This document shows positions 17,807 through 26,328 of a stretch of DNA of 64,000 nt, in pieces; the stretch's first letter is position 1, and each line of letters opens with the position of its first letter. A program made the position numbers and the translations under genes. The notes under the pieces were generated by a model. The model saw only the letters and a list, made by a program, of their open reading frames with translations. It made no database searches and was not told the origin of the DNA. Source of the DNA: Candidimonas nitroreducens (GTDB lineage: Bacteria; Pseudomonadota; Gammaproteobacteria; Burkholderiales; Burkholderiaceae_B); the NCBI RefSeq assembly GCF_002209565.1, contig NZ_NJIH01000004.1:1-64000 (forward strand), given 5' to 3'.

Positions 17807-18123
17807 TTTTCTCTCCCGACCTTCTGGGCTTCGGAAATCATACCTTCAGCCTTTTCCGATAACACCGGGTAGCGGCGCTTTTCTCTGACACGCCGAGCAC
17901 CCCATCGGAATGGTAATTGGGCCGCCCGACACGCAGCATCAACGGACACATGATGGAAGAGAACGGCTCGCACGCACGAGCCGCGCCCACAACGCCTGTC
18001 AACCGAAGGCATTTAACGTCAACACGCCATAACTCGAAAGCAAATAGTAAATATTAAATACACATGTAATCACATGATACTATTCGGATATTCGGCATAG
18101 ATCCGCCGCCAAGAAAACCAGCC
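17807..18123. other. Divergent promoter region, membrane protein versus NCS2 permease
   Basis: 317 bp without a gene. The right part (about 18040-18100) is strikingly AT-rich for this neighbourhood, with aaatagtaaatattaaatac and a nearby cacatgtaatcacatg repeat. It probably holds the permease promoter and an operator. Confidence 0.45.
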
Positions 18124-19902
18124 ATGGCCATCCTTCCGAATATCAAACTGCCGCCCACTCCGCCGTTCAAGCGCCCACGCGATCTGGCCTACGCATCGGA
18201 CGAGCTGCCTCCGCCGCTCACGCTGGCTACATTGTCTATCCAGCATATTGCCACCGCGCTCACCCTGATCGCCTATGTGCTGGCGGCGGCGGGAATCGGC
18301 GGCCTGGACGTGAAAGCCACGCAAAGCATGGTAACGGCAACCCTGCTCAGCATGGCAATAGCCACTTTCCTGCAGGCCTGGGGCGGCCGGCTAGGGTCGG
18401 GCCTGCTGCTGGTGCATGTGCCCACGTCGCTGCTGGTCGCCATACTGGGCGCGATTCTCGCCAAGTACGGTTTCGGCTCCATGGTCGTCGTCGGGCTGGT
18501 CTACGGCGGGGTGGGTCTGGTGATCAGCTTCGTCTTCCCCTATCTGCGCGCCATCCTGCCGCCGGCCGTGGCCGGCGTCGTGCTTTGCCTGGCGGGCCTG
18601 TCGCTGATCGCGCCGGCCCTGACCGAAACCGGCAGCCTGTCGGCCGATATGACGCACATGAGCGCCAGCGATGCCCTGGTCGGCATATTCACCCTGGTGA
18701 TGATCGTGGCCCTGTCCATCTGGGGCACCAAGCAGACCAAGCTGTTCTCGCTGCTGGCCGGCATTATTGCCGGCCTGGTGCTGGCCGCCGCAATGGGCAA
18801 GATACATGGGCTGGAGGCCCTGTCGGCCGCGCCGGTCTTCGACCTGCCTCATCTGCCGGTGCCGGTATTCAATGTCGACCCGGGCATCATCGGCGCCGTG
18901 GCGGTGCTGTCGCTGATGACCCAGCTGTGTACGTTCGGGCGCGTGGTGCTGGTGCACAAGATGAACGACTCCAACTGGCACCGGCCCAATATGCGCATGG
19001 TGGGCGCGGGCATATTCGCCAATTCCCTGGGCAACTTCCTGGCGGCCTGGCTGGGCGCGTATCCCTGCACCACGTCGTCGACCAATATTGCCGTCAACCA
19101 CATCAGTCATTCCACTTCGCGCTGGATCGGCCTGGCGACCGCCGTGCTGATCGGCCTGATCGCGTTCCTGCCGCAGGTGTCGCTGGCCCTGACCCTGATC
19201 CCCACCCCCATCATCGGCGCCGTCGAGGTCTACGCAGCGGCCTATCTCATCGTCTCGGGCATTCAGCTGATCGCGGCGCGCTCCATGGATTCGCGCGCGG
19301 TATTCATGGTCGGCCTGTCCTTCGTCACGGGCGTGGGCGTCATGTTCCTGCCCGGCATCGCCCAGATGGTGCCGGAATCGTTCAGGTTCATGGTCGAGAA
19401 CGGTATCGTGGTGGGTGGGGTCACCGCGGTCATCCTGAACATCATCTTCCGGCTGGGCGTGAAAAAATCCGCACAGCTGGATCTGAAGCCGGTGCAGGAT
19501 GCCGCCGATCTGGGCGGCAATATTGTCGATTTCGTCGAAGACCAGTGTGCGAGCTGGGGCGCGCGGCGCGACGTCGCGGTGCGCGCCGCTCAGGCGGCGC
19601 TCGAGGCCTCCGAGGCCATCGCCGCCGCCGACATGGGCAGGCGCGTCACTGCCGTGCGCGGCAGCTTCGACGAATTCAACCTGGACATCGAGCTGCTGCA
19701 CGACGGCGCCCCGCTGGCCGTCGAGGCCGACCAGCAGAAGCTTAGGGAAAACCTGCTCGAGGCCGACGACGACACCTTCCAGGCAGCGCTGGAAACGGCG
19801 ATGCTGAACGTGTCGCACGTGCTGCTTACACGACTGGCCGACCGCCTGGGCAGCGGCAAGCGTGGCGCATCGTCCTATCTGCGCCTGCATTTCAACCACT
19901 GA
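18124..19902 (+). CDS. NCS2 (SLC23) nucleobase-type permease with an extra C-terminal domain
   Basis: 592 residues. The first 440 or so are an NCS2 permease of the uracil/xanthine/ascorbate group, with about 12-14 hydrophobic helices. Visible landmarks are PPPLTLATLSIQHIATAL, the LLLVHVPTS segment, the substrate-site region around GNFLAAWLGAYPCTTSSTNIA (cited as its parts GNFLAAWLGA and CTTSSTNIA), and IGAVEVYAAAYLIVSGIQL. The family usually ends near 430-460 residues. Here about 130 further soluble residues follow (NIVDFVEDQCASWG, then AAQAALEASEAIAAADM and a closing LADRLGSGKRGASS), loosely like a GHKL/RsbW-type ATPase fold. Function of the tail is unknown. Substrate probably a purine or pyrimidine. 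Confidence 0.88.
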   Translation: MAILPNIKLPPTPPFKRPRDLAYASDELPPPLTLATLSIQHIATALTLIAYVLAAAGIGGLDVKATQSMVTATLLSMAIATFLQAWGGRLGSGLLLVHVPTSLLVAILGAILAKYGFGSMVVVGLVYGGVGLVISFVFPYLRAILPPAVAGVVLCLAGLSLIAPALTETGSLSADMTHMSASDALVGIFTLVMIVALSIWGTKQTKLFSLLAGIIAGLVLAAAMGKIHGLEALSAAPVFDLPHLPVPVFNVDPGIIGAVAVLSLMTQLCTFGRVVLVHKMNDSNWHRPNMRMVGAGIFANSLGNFLAAWLGAYPCTTSSTNIAVNHISHSTSRWIGLATAVLIGLIAFLPQVSLALTLIPTPIIGAVEVYAAAYLIVSGIQLIAARSMDSRAVFMVGLSFVTGVGVMFLPGIAQMVPESFRFMVENGIVVGGVTAVILNIIFRLGVKKSAQLDLKPVQDAADLGGNIVDFVEDQCASWGARRDVAVRAAQAALEASEAIAAADMGRRVTAVRGSFDEFNLDIELLHDGAPLAVEADQQKLRENLLEADDDTFQAALETAMLNVSHVLLTRLADRLGSGKRGASSYLRLHFNH

Positions 19903-20118
19903 TTCCATCTCTAAATCAATCATGCACTGAGTCAGCTTCGCTGGCCGTACTACTTGTACTGTCTGCGCTTCGCTTGCGCGTTCATGATCGGTCTGGAAAT
20001 GGAATGACATTCCCGGTTACGACCGAGGGCCCGGCACCCCAACAGGGCGCCGGCGTCCATGTATGATGCGTTCTTGGCGGCTCTATCGATGTGCCGCCGT
20101 GCAAAAAAGGAACGCAAT

Positions 20119-21225
20119 ATGGGCGGCAAGACCAGGGTGGGCATCGTCTTCGGCGGCAAATCGGCCGAGCACGAGGTGTCTCTTCAATCGGCCAGGAATA
20201 TCGTCGAGGCACTCGACAAGAACCGCTATGACGTCACGCTGATCGGCATCGACAAGCAGGGGCAATGGCACGTGAACAACGCGTCCAACTATTTGCTGCA
20301 TGCCGAGAACCCGGCCCTGATCGCCCTGAACCGATCCAATGTAGAGGTGGCGCTGGTACCCGGCAAGCGCGAACACCAGCTGGTCGCCACCCAGGGCGCG
20401 CCGGCTTCGGTGCTGGGCCAGATCGACGTGATCTTTCCCATCGTACACGGCACCCAGGGGGAAGACGGCTCGCTGCAGGGCATGCTGCGCATGGCCAACC
20501 TGCCTTTCGTCGGCTCCGACGTGCTGGGCTCGGCGGTGTGCATGGACAAAGACGTTACCAAGCGCCTGCTGCGCGACGCGGGGCTGGCGGTGGCGCCGTT
20601 CGTGGCGTATACACGCGGCTCGGCCGCGCGGGCCAGCTTCGACGAAGTGGCGGCCAAACTGGGCTTGCCCTTGTTCGTCAAGCCCGCCAACATGGGTTCT
20701 TCGGTGGGCGTAAGCAAGGTGCGCAACGAGGCGGAATTCCGCCGCGCCATCACCCTGGCGCTGGAATTCGACCACAAGGTGCTGGTGGAGCAGGCCATTG
20801 CGGGCCGCGAAATCGAATGCGCCGTGCTGGGCAACGACGACCCGCAGGCCAGCGTCTGCGGCGAGGTGGTGCTGCACGACGAGTTCTATTCCTACGACAC
20901 CAAGTACATCAATGAAAGCGGCGCGGCGGTGGTCGTGCCGGCCGACATCGACGCCCGCAGCAGCGACGAGGTGCGCCGTATCGCGATACAGGCATTCCTG
21001 GCCCTGGACTGCGCGGGCATGGCGCGCGTGGACGTGTTCCTGACCCCGCAAGGCAAGGTGATCGTCAATGAAGTGAACACGCTGCCCGGCTTCACGCACA
21101 TCAGCATGTACCCCAAACTGTGGCAGGCCAGCGGCATGACCTATACCGAGCTGATCACCCGTCTGATCGAGCTGGCGCAGGAACGGCACGCCCAGGACAG
21201 TGCGCTGAAGACCTCGATACTCTGA
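20119..21225 (+). CDS. ddlA: D-alanine--D-alanine ligase
   Basis: About 368 residues, the longer DdlA-type ligase that joins two D-alanines for peptidoglycan. The ATP-grasp enzyme opens with [19 protein letters not shown]. The [14 protein letters not shown] segment, [17 protein letters not shown] (the phosphate loop and ATP site) and a C-terminal [19 protein letters not shown] (Mg and D-Ala site) are all intact. The frame opens at 20059, but the ATG at 20119 has an aagga site and gives the family start. It stands apart from the cell-division cluster, as DdlA copies usually do. It is followed by a tandem-repeat tract rather than another gene. Confidence 0.95.
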   Translation: MGGKTRVGIVFGGKSAEHEVSLQSARNIVEALDKNRYDVTLIGIDKQGQWHVNNASNYLLHAENPALIALNRSNVEVALVPGKREHQLVATQGAPASVLGQIDVIFPIVHGTQGEDGSLQGMLRMANLPFVGSDVLGSAVCMDKDVTKRLLRDAGLAVAPFVAYTRGSAARASFDEVAAKLGLPLFVKPANMGSSVGVSKVRNEAEFRRAITLALEFDHKVLVEQAIAGREIECAVLGNDDPQASVCGEVVLHDEFYSYDTKYINESGAAVVVPADIDARSSDEVRRIAIQAFLALDCAGMARVDVFLTPQGKVIVNEVNTLPGFTHISMYPKLWQASGMTYTELITRLIELAQERHAQDSALKTSIL

Positions 21226-21243
21226 TTTTCCTGCAGTCTTTGA

Positions 21244-21363
21244 CGCTTCGGTTCCCGGCGCTTCGGTTCTTGACGCCGCAACTCCTGGCGCTGCGGCCCT
21301 TGATGCTGCGGCCTTTGATGCTGCAACCTTTGATGCTGCAACCTTTGATGCTGCAGCCATCAA
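21244..21363. repeat. 15-bp tandem repeat, about eight copies
   Basis: Eight 15-bp units follow the ddlA stop. They start as cgcttcggttcccgg and cgcttcggttcttga and drift to tgctgcaacctttga (two identical copies at 319-348), ending in tgctgcagccatcaa. The period stays 15 throughout, so both strands would read as pentapeptide repeats (LxPLM on plus, AASK-like on minus). I see no start or ribosome site that makes either a gene. Confidence 0.9.
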
Positions 21364-21460
21364 TGCAAGGCCGGCTCGAGCCGCAGCTGGCTGCTTGGCA
21401 CAGCGAGCTTGTTGATTCAGGCCGGCACAGCTTGCGGCGAACGCGGCCAGCCGCCCGCCC

Positions 21461-21508
21461 TAGCCTCTAGCCTCTAGCCTCTAGCCTCTAGCCTCTAGCC
21501 TCTAGCCC
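21461..21508. repeat. 7-bp tandem repeat, six full copies plus a partial one
   Basis: The heptamer tagcctc is repeated six times exactly (21461-21502) and then partially. Perfect identity suggests recent slippage expansion. It lies about 160 bp before the start of the small protein at 21671, outside any gene I accept. Confidence 0.95.
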
Positions 21509-21670
21509 GCAAGAATGATATTCCCCGAAGCCCCGGCGGCGGCAAAATCCATAGTAAACGTTTCCATCAACGCTCTTTTCAGCATGAAATTCACTCATCG
21601 ACCGAGGTGGGCGTAGAATGTTACGAACTAAGACAGCGTAAGCTGCTCCAGTTGAAAAGGCGGAGGTGAC

Positions 21671-21919
21671 ATGGGCCATCTGAAGATTCAGAACCAATTG
21701 AGCCGCATCAACGGCGCGTACCAGCAATGCATGGACGAGCTGCAGGCGCACGGCATCGACACCAACTCATTAGTCCTGCTGCAGATCGAGCGCCACGCGC
21801 TGGTGGATCTGCTACTCGACGAGATCCGCAGCCTCAGTGCCCGCATCGACTCTTTGCACAAGACCGGGGCGGCGCTCGAATCCGTGCGCCCAAAAGACAG
21901 CCACTACCACGTTTTGTAG
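21671..21919 (+). CDS. Small coiled-coil protein of unknown function
   Basis: 82 residues with a good ggagg ribosome site before the ATG. The sequence is helical and heptad-like (LKIQNQLSRINGAYQQCMDEL, cited in part as LKIQNQLSRI, then LVDLLLDEIRSLSARIDSLHK), acidic in the middle, with no signal peptide or membrane segment. I do not recognise a named family. It stands alone between the repeat arrays and the class II aldolase gene. Confidence 0.65.
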   Translation: MGHLKIQNQLSRINGAYQQCMDELQAHGIDTNSLVLLQIERHALVDLLLDEIRSLSARIDSLHKTGAALESVRPKDSHYHVL

Positions 21920-22033
21920 TCACGGCCGCGAGCCGCGACGCCCTTCCGCCCCGACGCTGCCGCTAAAGACCCTAAGCACGACTACAGGCAAGGCATTGCG
22001 GTATTCTTGCTGCTGAAGAAACCGGAGACCCTC

Positions 22034-22807
22034 ATGCCATCCGCCTCGAACGCAGCCAGCGCAAGCGCAGCCGACACCCTCTGCGACGAACGGCAACTGC
22101 GCGCCGATCTGGCGGCGTGTTACCGCATTTTCGCCATGCTGGGCTGGACAGAGCTCATCTACAACCACATCACTGTGCGCGTCCCGGGCCCCGAACGCCA
22201 CTTCCTCATCAATCCGTTCGGGCTGCACTACACCGAAGTCACCGCCGAGAACCTGGTCATGATCGACCTGCAAGGCCGTATCGTGGGCCGCTCGGACTGG
22301 CCGGTGAACCCCGCCGGCTTCGTGCTGCACTCGGCCATCCACGAGGCGATCCCCGAGGCCCACTGCGTCATGCACACGCACACGACGGCGGGTTGCGCCG
22401 TGGCCTGCAGTGCCGCCGGGCTGTCGCGCGATAATTTCTATTCAGCGCAGCTGCACGACCGCGTGGCCTATCACGACTTCGAAGGCATCACGGTGCACGA
22501 AGAAGAAAAGCCACGCGTGGTGCGTTCGATCGGCCGGGCGCAGGCAGTGATCTTGCGCAATCATGGGCTGTTGTCCTGGGGCGGCACGATCGCGCAGGCC
22601 TTTGCCTATCTGTGGACGCTACAGCGCGCCTGCGAGATTCAGGTGGCCGGCGCCGCACTGGGGCCGACCCTTCCCATACCCGAGGCGATACAAGTACAGG
22701 CCAGCGCCGACGCGCTGCAATTCGACCCGCGCTACGGCGGCGGCCAGGACGTGTTCGATGCGCTGCGACGCCTGGTGGATCGCAGCCATACCGGCCGCGG
22801 CGACTAG
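22034..22807 (+). CDS. Class II aldolase/adducin family protein
   Basis: About 257 residues of the L-fuculose-phosphate aldolase/adducin-head fold. Zinc-binding histidines are seen in VMHTHTTAGCAVA (about residue 113) and in ILRNHGLLSWG (about 175). The N-terminal NHITVRVPGP and INPFGLHYTEVTAENLV match the family. The ATG at 22034 has a ggag site; the frame opens 27 bp earlier. Family members act as aldolases, epimerases or dehydratases on small hydroxy-acids. With no linked pathway genes the reaction cannot be given. Confidence 0.85.
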   Translation: MPSASNAASASAADTLCDERQLRADLAACYRIFAMLGWTELIYNHITVRVPGPERHFLINPFGLHYTEVTAENLVMIDLQGRIVGRSDWPVNPAGFVLHSAIHEAIPEAHCVMHTHTTAGCAVACSAAGLSRDNFYSAQLHDRVAYHDFEGITVHEEEKPRVVRSIGRAQAVILRNHGLLSWGGTIAQAFAYLWTLQRACEIQVAGAALGPTLPIPEAIQVQASADALQFDPRYGGGQDVFDALRRLVDRSHTGRGD

Positions 22808-23011
22808 ACGGCGGCAGCATCCCGATCGGCGCGCGCCGTGACCCGCGCAACCTGATGCCGCGCGACACAGAAACCCCCATCGCCCTCTTGCGCTAACGGC
22901 CTCATTGCCCGCGGGGCCATGCCTGCGCTACGCCACGTCCGGCGCGCCTGTGGGCCACCACATTCCATTGACGCAGCATCATTGCAGCATGCTCACATCA
23001 TGCCGTTCTGG

Positions 23012-23078
23012 TATGAACTGCATTCATAGGAAGGCTCTTCCGATTTCACTTTGCCGGCTATTTTTCCACGCCTACACT
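23012..23078 (+). promoter_or_regulatory. Composite operator-promoter, copy A
   Basis: An inverted repeat tatgaa-N5-ttcata (23012-23028) is followed, 9 nt later, by ttccgatttcacttt (23038-23052), and after 20 nt by a -10-like tacact (23073-23078). The same three elements with the same spacings recur before the flavin reductase gene at 41563-41629. No good -35 hexamer is present, so the promoter probably depends on an activator bound upstream. Confidence 0.65.
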
Positions 23079-23119
23079 AGCCGCAGCCCTACACACCTGA
23101 TCGAGGCTACGGGAGTCCG

Positions 23120-23169
23120 GGTGGCGCAGGACACCGGTCTGGCACAAGTCCTTGGGATCTCGCGCCACC
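23120..23169 (+). promoter_or_regulatory. Predicted stem in the leader RNA of the SsuD-like operon
   Basis: An 8-bp perfect stem ggtggcgc/gcgccacc (23120-23127 with 23162-23169) is stacked directly on an inner aggac/gtcct stem (23128-23132 with 23148-23152), with a 9-nt asymmetric bulge. It lies between the candidate -10 at 23078 and the start at 23304. No T-run follows, so it is not a simple terminator. It could be a leader regulator. Confidence 0.4.
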
Positions 23170-23303
23170 ATCCCGCGCCAGCATTCCGATCACGGAAAAA
23201 TGCCGACGCCTGAGACTTGTCTTTGCCATCTCTACGGGCCTTTCGGGAAAGGGCAAACTTTGACGCAGCTCCCCATTCAGGGGACTCAACAGGAGTATTG
23301 AAA

Positions 23304-24389
23304 ATGCCCGCGAAACTCATCGGAATGATTGGTGTCGAACCCCCCAGCACATCCGCCCTGCACATCATTGCGGGAGGGAATATTTCCCCCGATTACGTCA
23401 CGGAATTCTCGCGCGCCCATGAAGACGCGGGCTTCGACAGCGTGCTCGTGGGATACAACACAGCGTCGGCAGAAGGCTTCAATGTCGCCGCCTATGCCGC
23501 GGCACACACCAAGAATCTGGCATTCCTGATTGCCCATCGGCCCGGCGTGGTCGCCCCCACTTTTGCAGCGCGTGCCGCGGCAACGTTCGACCATTTCTCG
23601 GGCGGCCGGATTGCATTGCACATCATCTCTGGCTTGAGCGACGCCGAGATGGCGGCCGAGGGAGACTTCAGCACCAAAGAGCTTCGCTACCATCGCGCAG
23701 CGGAATACCTGGACATCATGCGCAAGATCTGGACTTCGTCCGAACGCTTCGACTACGACGGCGAGTTTTACAAACTCAAGGGCGCATACAGCGCGGTCAA
23801 GCCGCTACAGAATCCCCATGTTCCGCTCTTCTTCGGAGGCTCTTCGACGGGGGCGCTGGAAATGGGGGCGAAGCATTGCGACGTCTATGCCGTGTACGGA
23901 GAGCCGTTGAAGGAAACCAGCGATGTCATCGCCGATTTCAGGAAGCGGGCAGCAGAATTCGGAAGAACGCCCAAATTCAACATTTCGTTCCGTCCCGTAA
24001 TTGCCGATACCGAGGACGAAGCCTGGGAAAAAGCACTCAAGATCCAGAATGATCTGATAGCGCAAAACCTGCCCAAAGAGGCTCGCGACCGTTCCGCCCA
24101 GCGCATGCTCGATGCGGCATCGCGCAGCGACATCCACGACGAACGGCTCTGGATGGGGGCCGCCCGTGTCAGCGGAGCGCGCGGCAACAGCTCCTGCCTG
24201 GTGGGCACGCCACGGCAGGTCGCAGAGGCAATGCTCAAATACTACCGCCTGGGAATCGAATCCTTCCTGATCCGCGGCTTCGACCCCGTGAACGACACGA
24301 AGGAATTCGGAAAAGAGCTCATCCCGCTGCTCAAGGAGGGGGCGCTGCAAGTCGATCGCGAAAAATCTTCAGAGAAGGTAGAAGCTTGA
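23304..24389 (+). CDS. LLM-class FMN-dependent monooxygenase, alkanesulfonate monooxygenase-like
   Basis: About 361 residues, close in length and layout to SsuD, the FMNH2-dependent alkanesulfonate monooxygenase. Visible segments are HEDAGFDSVLVGYN, FLIAHRPGVVAPTFAARAAATFD, FSGGRIALHIISG, ELRYHRAAEYLDIM and VPLFFGGSSTGALEMGA, with GTPRQVAEAMLKYYRLGIESFLIRG near the C-terminus. It oxygenates its substrate using reduced flavin from a separate reductase. The ATG at 23304 has an aggag site. It leads an operon with a Bug receptor and an alpha/beta hydrolase; the flavin reductase at 41713 shares its promoter motif and is a candidate partner. Confidence 0.9.
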   Translation: MPAKLIGMIGVEPPSTSALHIIAGGNISPDYVTEFSRAHEDAGFDSVLVGYNTASAEGFNVAAYAAAHTKNLAFLIAHRPGVVAPTFAARAAATFDHFSGGRIALHIISGLSDAEMAAEGDFSTKELRYHRAAEYLDIMRKIWTSSERFDYDGEFYKLKGAYSAVKPLQNPHVPLFFGGSSTGALEMGAKHCDVYAVYGEPLKETSDVIADFRKRAAEFGRTPKFNISFRPVIADTEDEAWEKALKIQNDLIAQNLPKEARDRSAQRMLDAASRSDIHDERLWMGAARVSGARGNSSCLVGTPRQVAEAMLKYYRLGIESFLIRGFDPVNDTKEFGKELIPLLKEGALQVDREKSSEKVEA

Positions 24390-24423
24390 TCCGAGGTGGG
24401 ACGACAATAAAAAGGGAGACATC

Positions 24424-25401
24424 ATGAAGCTCAATAGAATAGCGATAGGGCTTGTCGTTGCCGCTTTCTCGGTCATAGGAACCGCGAGGGCGGACTACCC
24501 CAATCGCGCGATCAACCTCATTGTTCCCAACCCTCCGGGAGCCACAAACGATAAATTGGGCCGCATGCTGGGACAATGGCTCAACAAGTATCTGAAGCAG
24601 CCTGTCGTCATAGAAAACCGCGCGGGCGCGGCGATGGCGATCGGGACGCAGTACGTCGCCAACTCGCCGCCGGACGGATACACGCTACTCCTTGGAGGAG
24701 CCAGCGCTTTCGTCACGAACCCCTTGGTGCGCTCCGACCTACGCTACAACTTCCATCGAGACTTCAAGACAGTTGCGCTGATTGCCAAGTCACCGATGAT
24801 CTTCCTTGCCAATCCCAGCAGCTCTTTCAAATCGATGCAGGACGTTGTTCAGACGGCAGAAAAACACCCTGGCGAAGTGATGTACGCGACAGCCGGAAGC
24901 GGGTCTTCGTTGAACATCGCGACCGAAGGGCTTGCCGCCGACGCAGGAATTCGCCTCGAGCACATCCCCTACCAAGGAAGTGCTCCAGCCATGCTGGCGG
25001 TAGTCAAGGGCGAAGTGCCTTTAATGACCGAGGTCGTGTCCGGCGCGGTCGCCTATATCAAGTCTGGCCAGGTTCGGGGGCTAGGAGTCGGATCTGCGCA
25101 AAGGCTGCCTTTGTTGCCGAACGTGCCCACAGTCGAAGAGGCAACTGGCATAAAAAATTTCCGCGCAGGAACCTGGTGGTCTTTGACTGTACCTCACGCC
25201 ACCCCACAGCCCATCATCGAAAAGCTTCGACACGTCGTCGACAAAATCCTGGTGGATCCATCCTTCCAGGCAATATTCCAGAACGACGGCCTGACGATCG
25301 CTGCTCCCATGAGCCTGGCGGAAACCCAGGACTATATGGACTCCGAAGTTAAAAGATGGGCAACCCTATACAAGACCGTGGAAAGCCGGCTCGCCAAATA
25401 A
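24424..25401 (+). CDS. Bug-type tricarboxylate transporter substrate-binding protein
   Basis: 325 residues with a Sec signal peptide ending at TARA (residue about 21). The mature protein starts DYPNRAINLIVPNPPGATND, with VIENRAGAAMAIGTQYVA and HIPYQGSAPAMLAVV typical of the family. It is closely similar to the receptor at 40170-41159: both read PNPPGATND or PYPPGGTND, both have ENRAGAA and AIGAQYVERS- or AIGTQYVANS-type segments. It is the second gene of the monooxygenase operon (34 bp gap), so its ligand may be the monooxygenase substrate. Confidence 0.92.
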   Translation: MKLNRIAIGLVVAAFSVIGTARADYPNRAINLIVPNPPGATNDKLGRMLGQWLNKYLKQPVVIENRAGAAMAIGTQYVANSPPDGYTLLLGGASAFVTNPLVRSDLRYNFHRDFKTVALIAKSPMIFLANPSSSFKSMQDVVQTAEKHPGEVMYATAGSGSSLNIATEGLAADAGIRLEHIPYQGSAPAMLAVVKGEVPLMTEVVSGAVAYIKSGQVRGLGVGSAQRLPLLPNVPTVEEATGIKNFRAGTWWSLTVPHATPQPIIEKLRHVVDKILVDPSFQAIFQNDGLTIAAPMSLAETQDYMDSEVKRWATLYKTVESRLAK

Positions 25402-25419
25402 ACACAAGGAAATATTGCT

Positions 25420-26199
25420 ATGCCATTCCTGGATCTCGACGACGCAAGCGTGTTCTGGCGTACCGACGGCCACCCCAACCGCCCCGCCCTGGTACTGGCC
25501 AACTCGCTGGGCAGCGATACGGCGCTTTGGGACGGTGTCATTCCGCGGCTTGTGCAGCACTATCACGTCATACGCCTGGATCTGCCGGGCCACGGCGCAT
25601 CGCGCCTGACCGGGAGCAAAGACGAATGGACTGTCGCAGGGCTGGCTGCCCACGTACTCAAGGCGGCCGACGCCGCCGGCGCAAGTGAATTCGACTTCGC
25701 TGGCATTTCCATTGGCGGAATGATCGGCCTGGAGCTTGCCGCCCACAGCAGCCGGGTCAAGCGGCTGATCGTATCGAATACAGCGTCGACGTCGGATCCA
25801 AAGATGTGGGCGGATCGCATCCGCACGATAAAGGCAACGGGGCTGCATGCGGCAGTGGACGCTACGATGCAGCGGTGGTTCAGTCCCGGGTTCCTGAAAA
25901 GTGATACGCCGCTGCTTGCCACCATCCGCGAACACTTCCTGCAGGTCGACCTGCGGGGCTACACGGGCTGCAGCGCGGCAATCCGCGACCTCGACCTGCA
26001 AGCCGGGCTGCCGCACATTCAAGCACCGACTCTGGTCATTTCCGGGGAAAATGATACGGCGATGCCTGCCGGCTCGGCCCAGGCAATCACGCGAGCCATC
26101 CCAGGCGCCCGGCATGTGGAGCTGCCCACATACCATATTCCGCACATCGAAGACCCCACGCCCTTCGTCGACGCCGTGCTGGCACATTTGCGGCCCTGA
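25420..26199 (+). CDS. Alpha/beta hydrolase, 3-oxoadipate enol-lactonase-like
   Basis: 259 residues. The nucleophile elbow GISIGG is near residue 96 with Ser as nucleophile. The oxyanion region NSLGSD is near residue 29. The acid is in SGENDTAMP and a late His lies in PTYHIPHIEDP. The overall pattern is PcaD-like. It follows the receptor by 18 bp with an aagga site and ends the operon. No other beta-ketoadipate genes are nearby, so here it more likely hydrolyses an ester or lactone produced by the monooxygenase. Confidence 0.87.
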   Translation: MPFLDLDDASVFWRTDGHPNRPALVLANSLGSDTALWDGVIPRLVQHYHVIRLDLPGHGASRLTGSKDEWTVAGLAAHVLKAADAAGASEFDFAGISIGGMIGLELAAHSSRVKRLIVSNTASTSDPKMWADRIRTIKATGLHAAVDATMQRWFSPGFLKSDTPLLATIREHFLQVDLRGYTGCSAAIRDLDLQAGLPHIQAPTLVISGENDTAMPAGSAQAITRAIPGARHVELPTYHIPHIEDPTPFVDAVLAHLRP

Positions 26200-26328
26200 A
26201 CGACCTGATTCAAAGCTGTATGGGGTTTTCCGACAACATTTCAGGGGCCAATCGAGTTTGGCACTTGTTACCCGGCAGTGCCCAACGGCCCCATAGATAA
26301 AAGCAGGCTTTCTACTAAGAGAAGAGTC

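Larger units (their letters stand above)
22808..23303. other. Long regulatory leader upstream of the SsuD-like operon
   Basis: About 500 bp without a gene. It holds the composite promoter element (23012-23078) and a potentially folded leader RNA (23120-23169) before the monooxygenase start at 23304. The left 150 bp show nothing distinctive. Confidence 0.6.

Noticed and set aside
18391-20010. A 539-codon minus-strand frame, His/Gln/Arg-rich
   Set aside because: Antisense shadow of the NCS2 permease in GC-rich DNA; composition is typical of complement reading, no family match.
20083-21363. A 426-codon minus-strand open frame opposite ddlA with AASK-type repeats
   Set aside because: It is antisense to an unmistakable D-Ala-D-Ala ligase; its repeat part comes from the 15-bp tandem array, and it has no ribosome site or known family.
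21461-21508. CRISPR array
   Set aside because: Repeats are 7 bp with no spacers; it is a simple tandem repeat.
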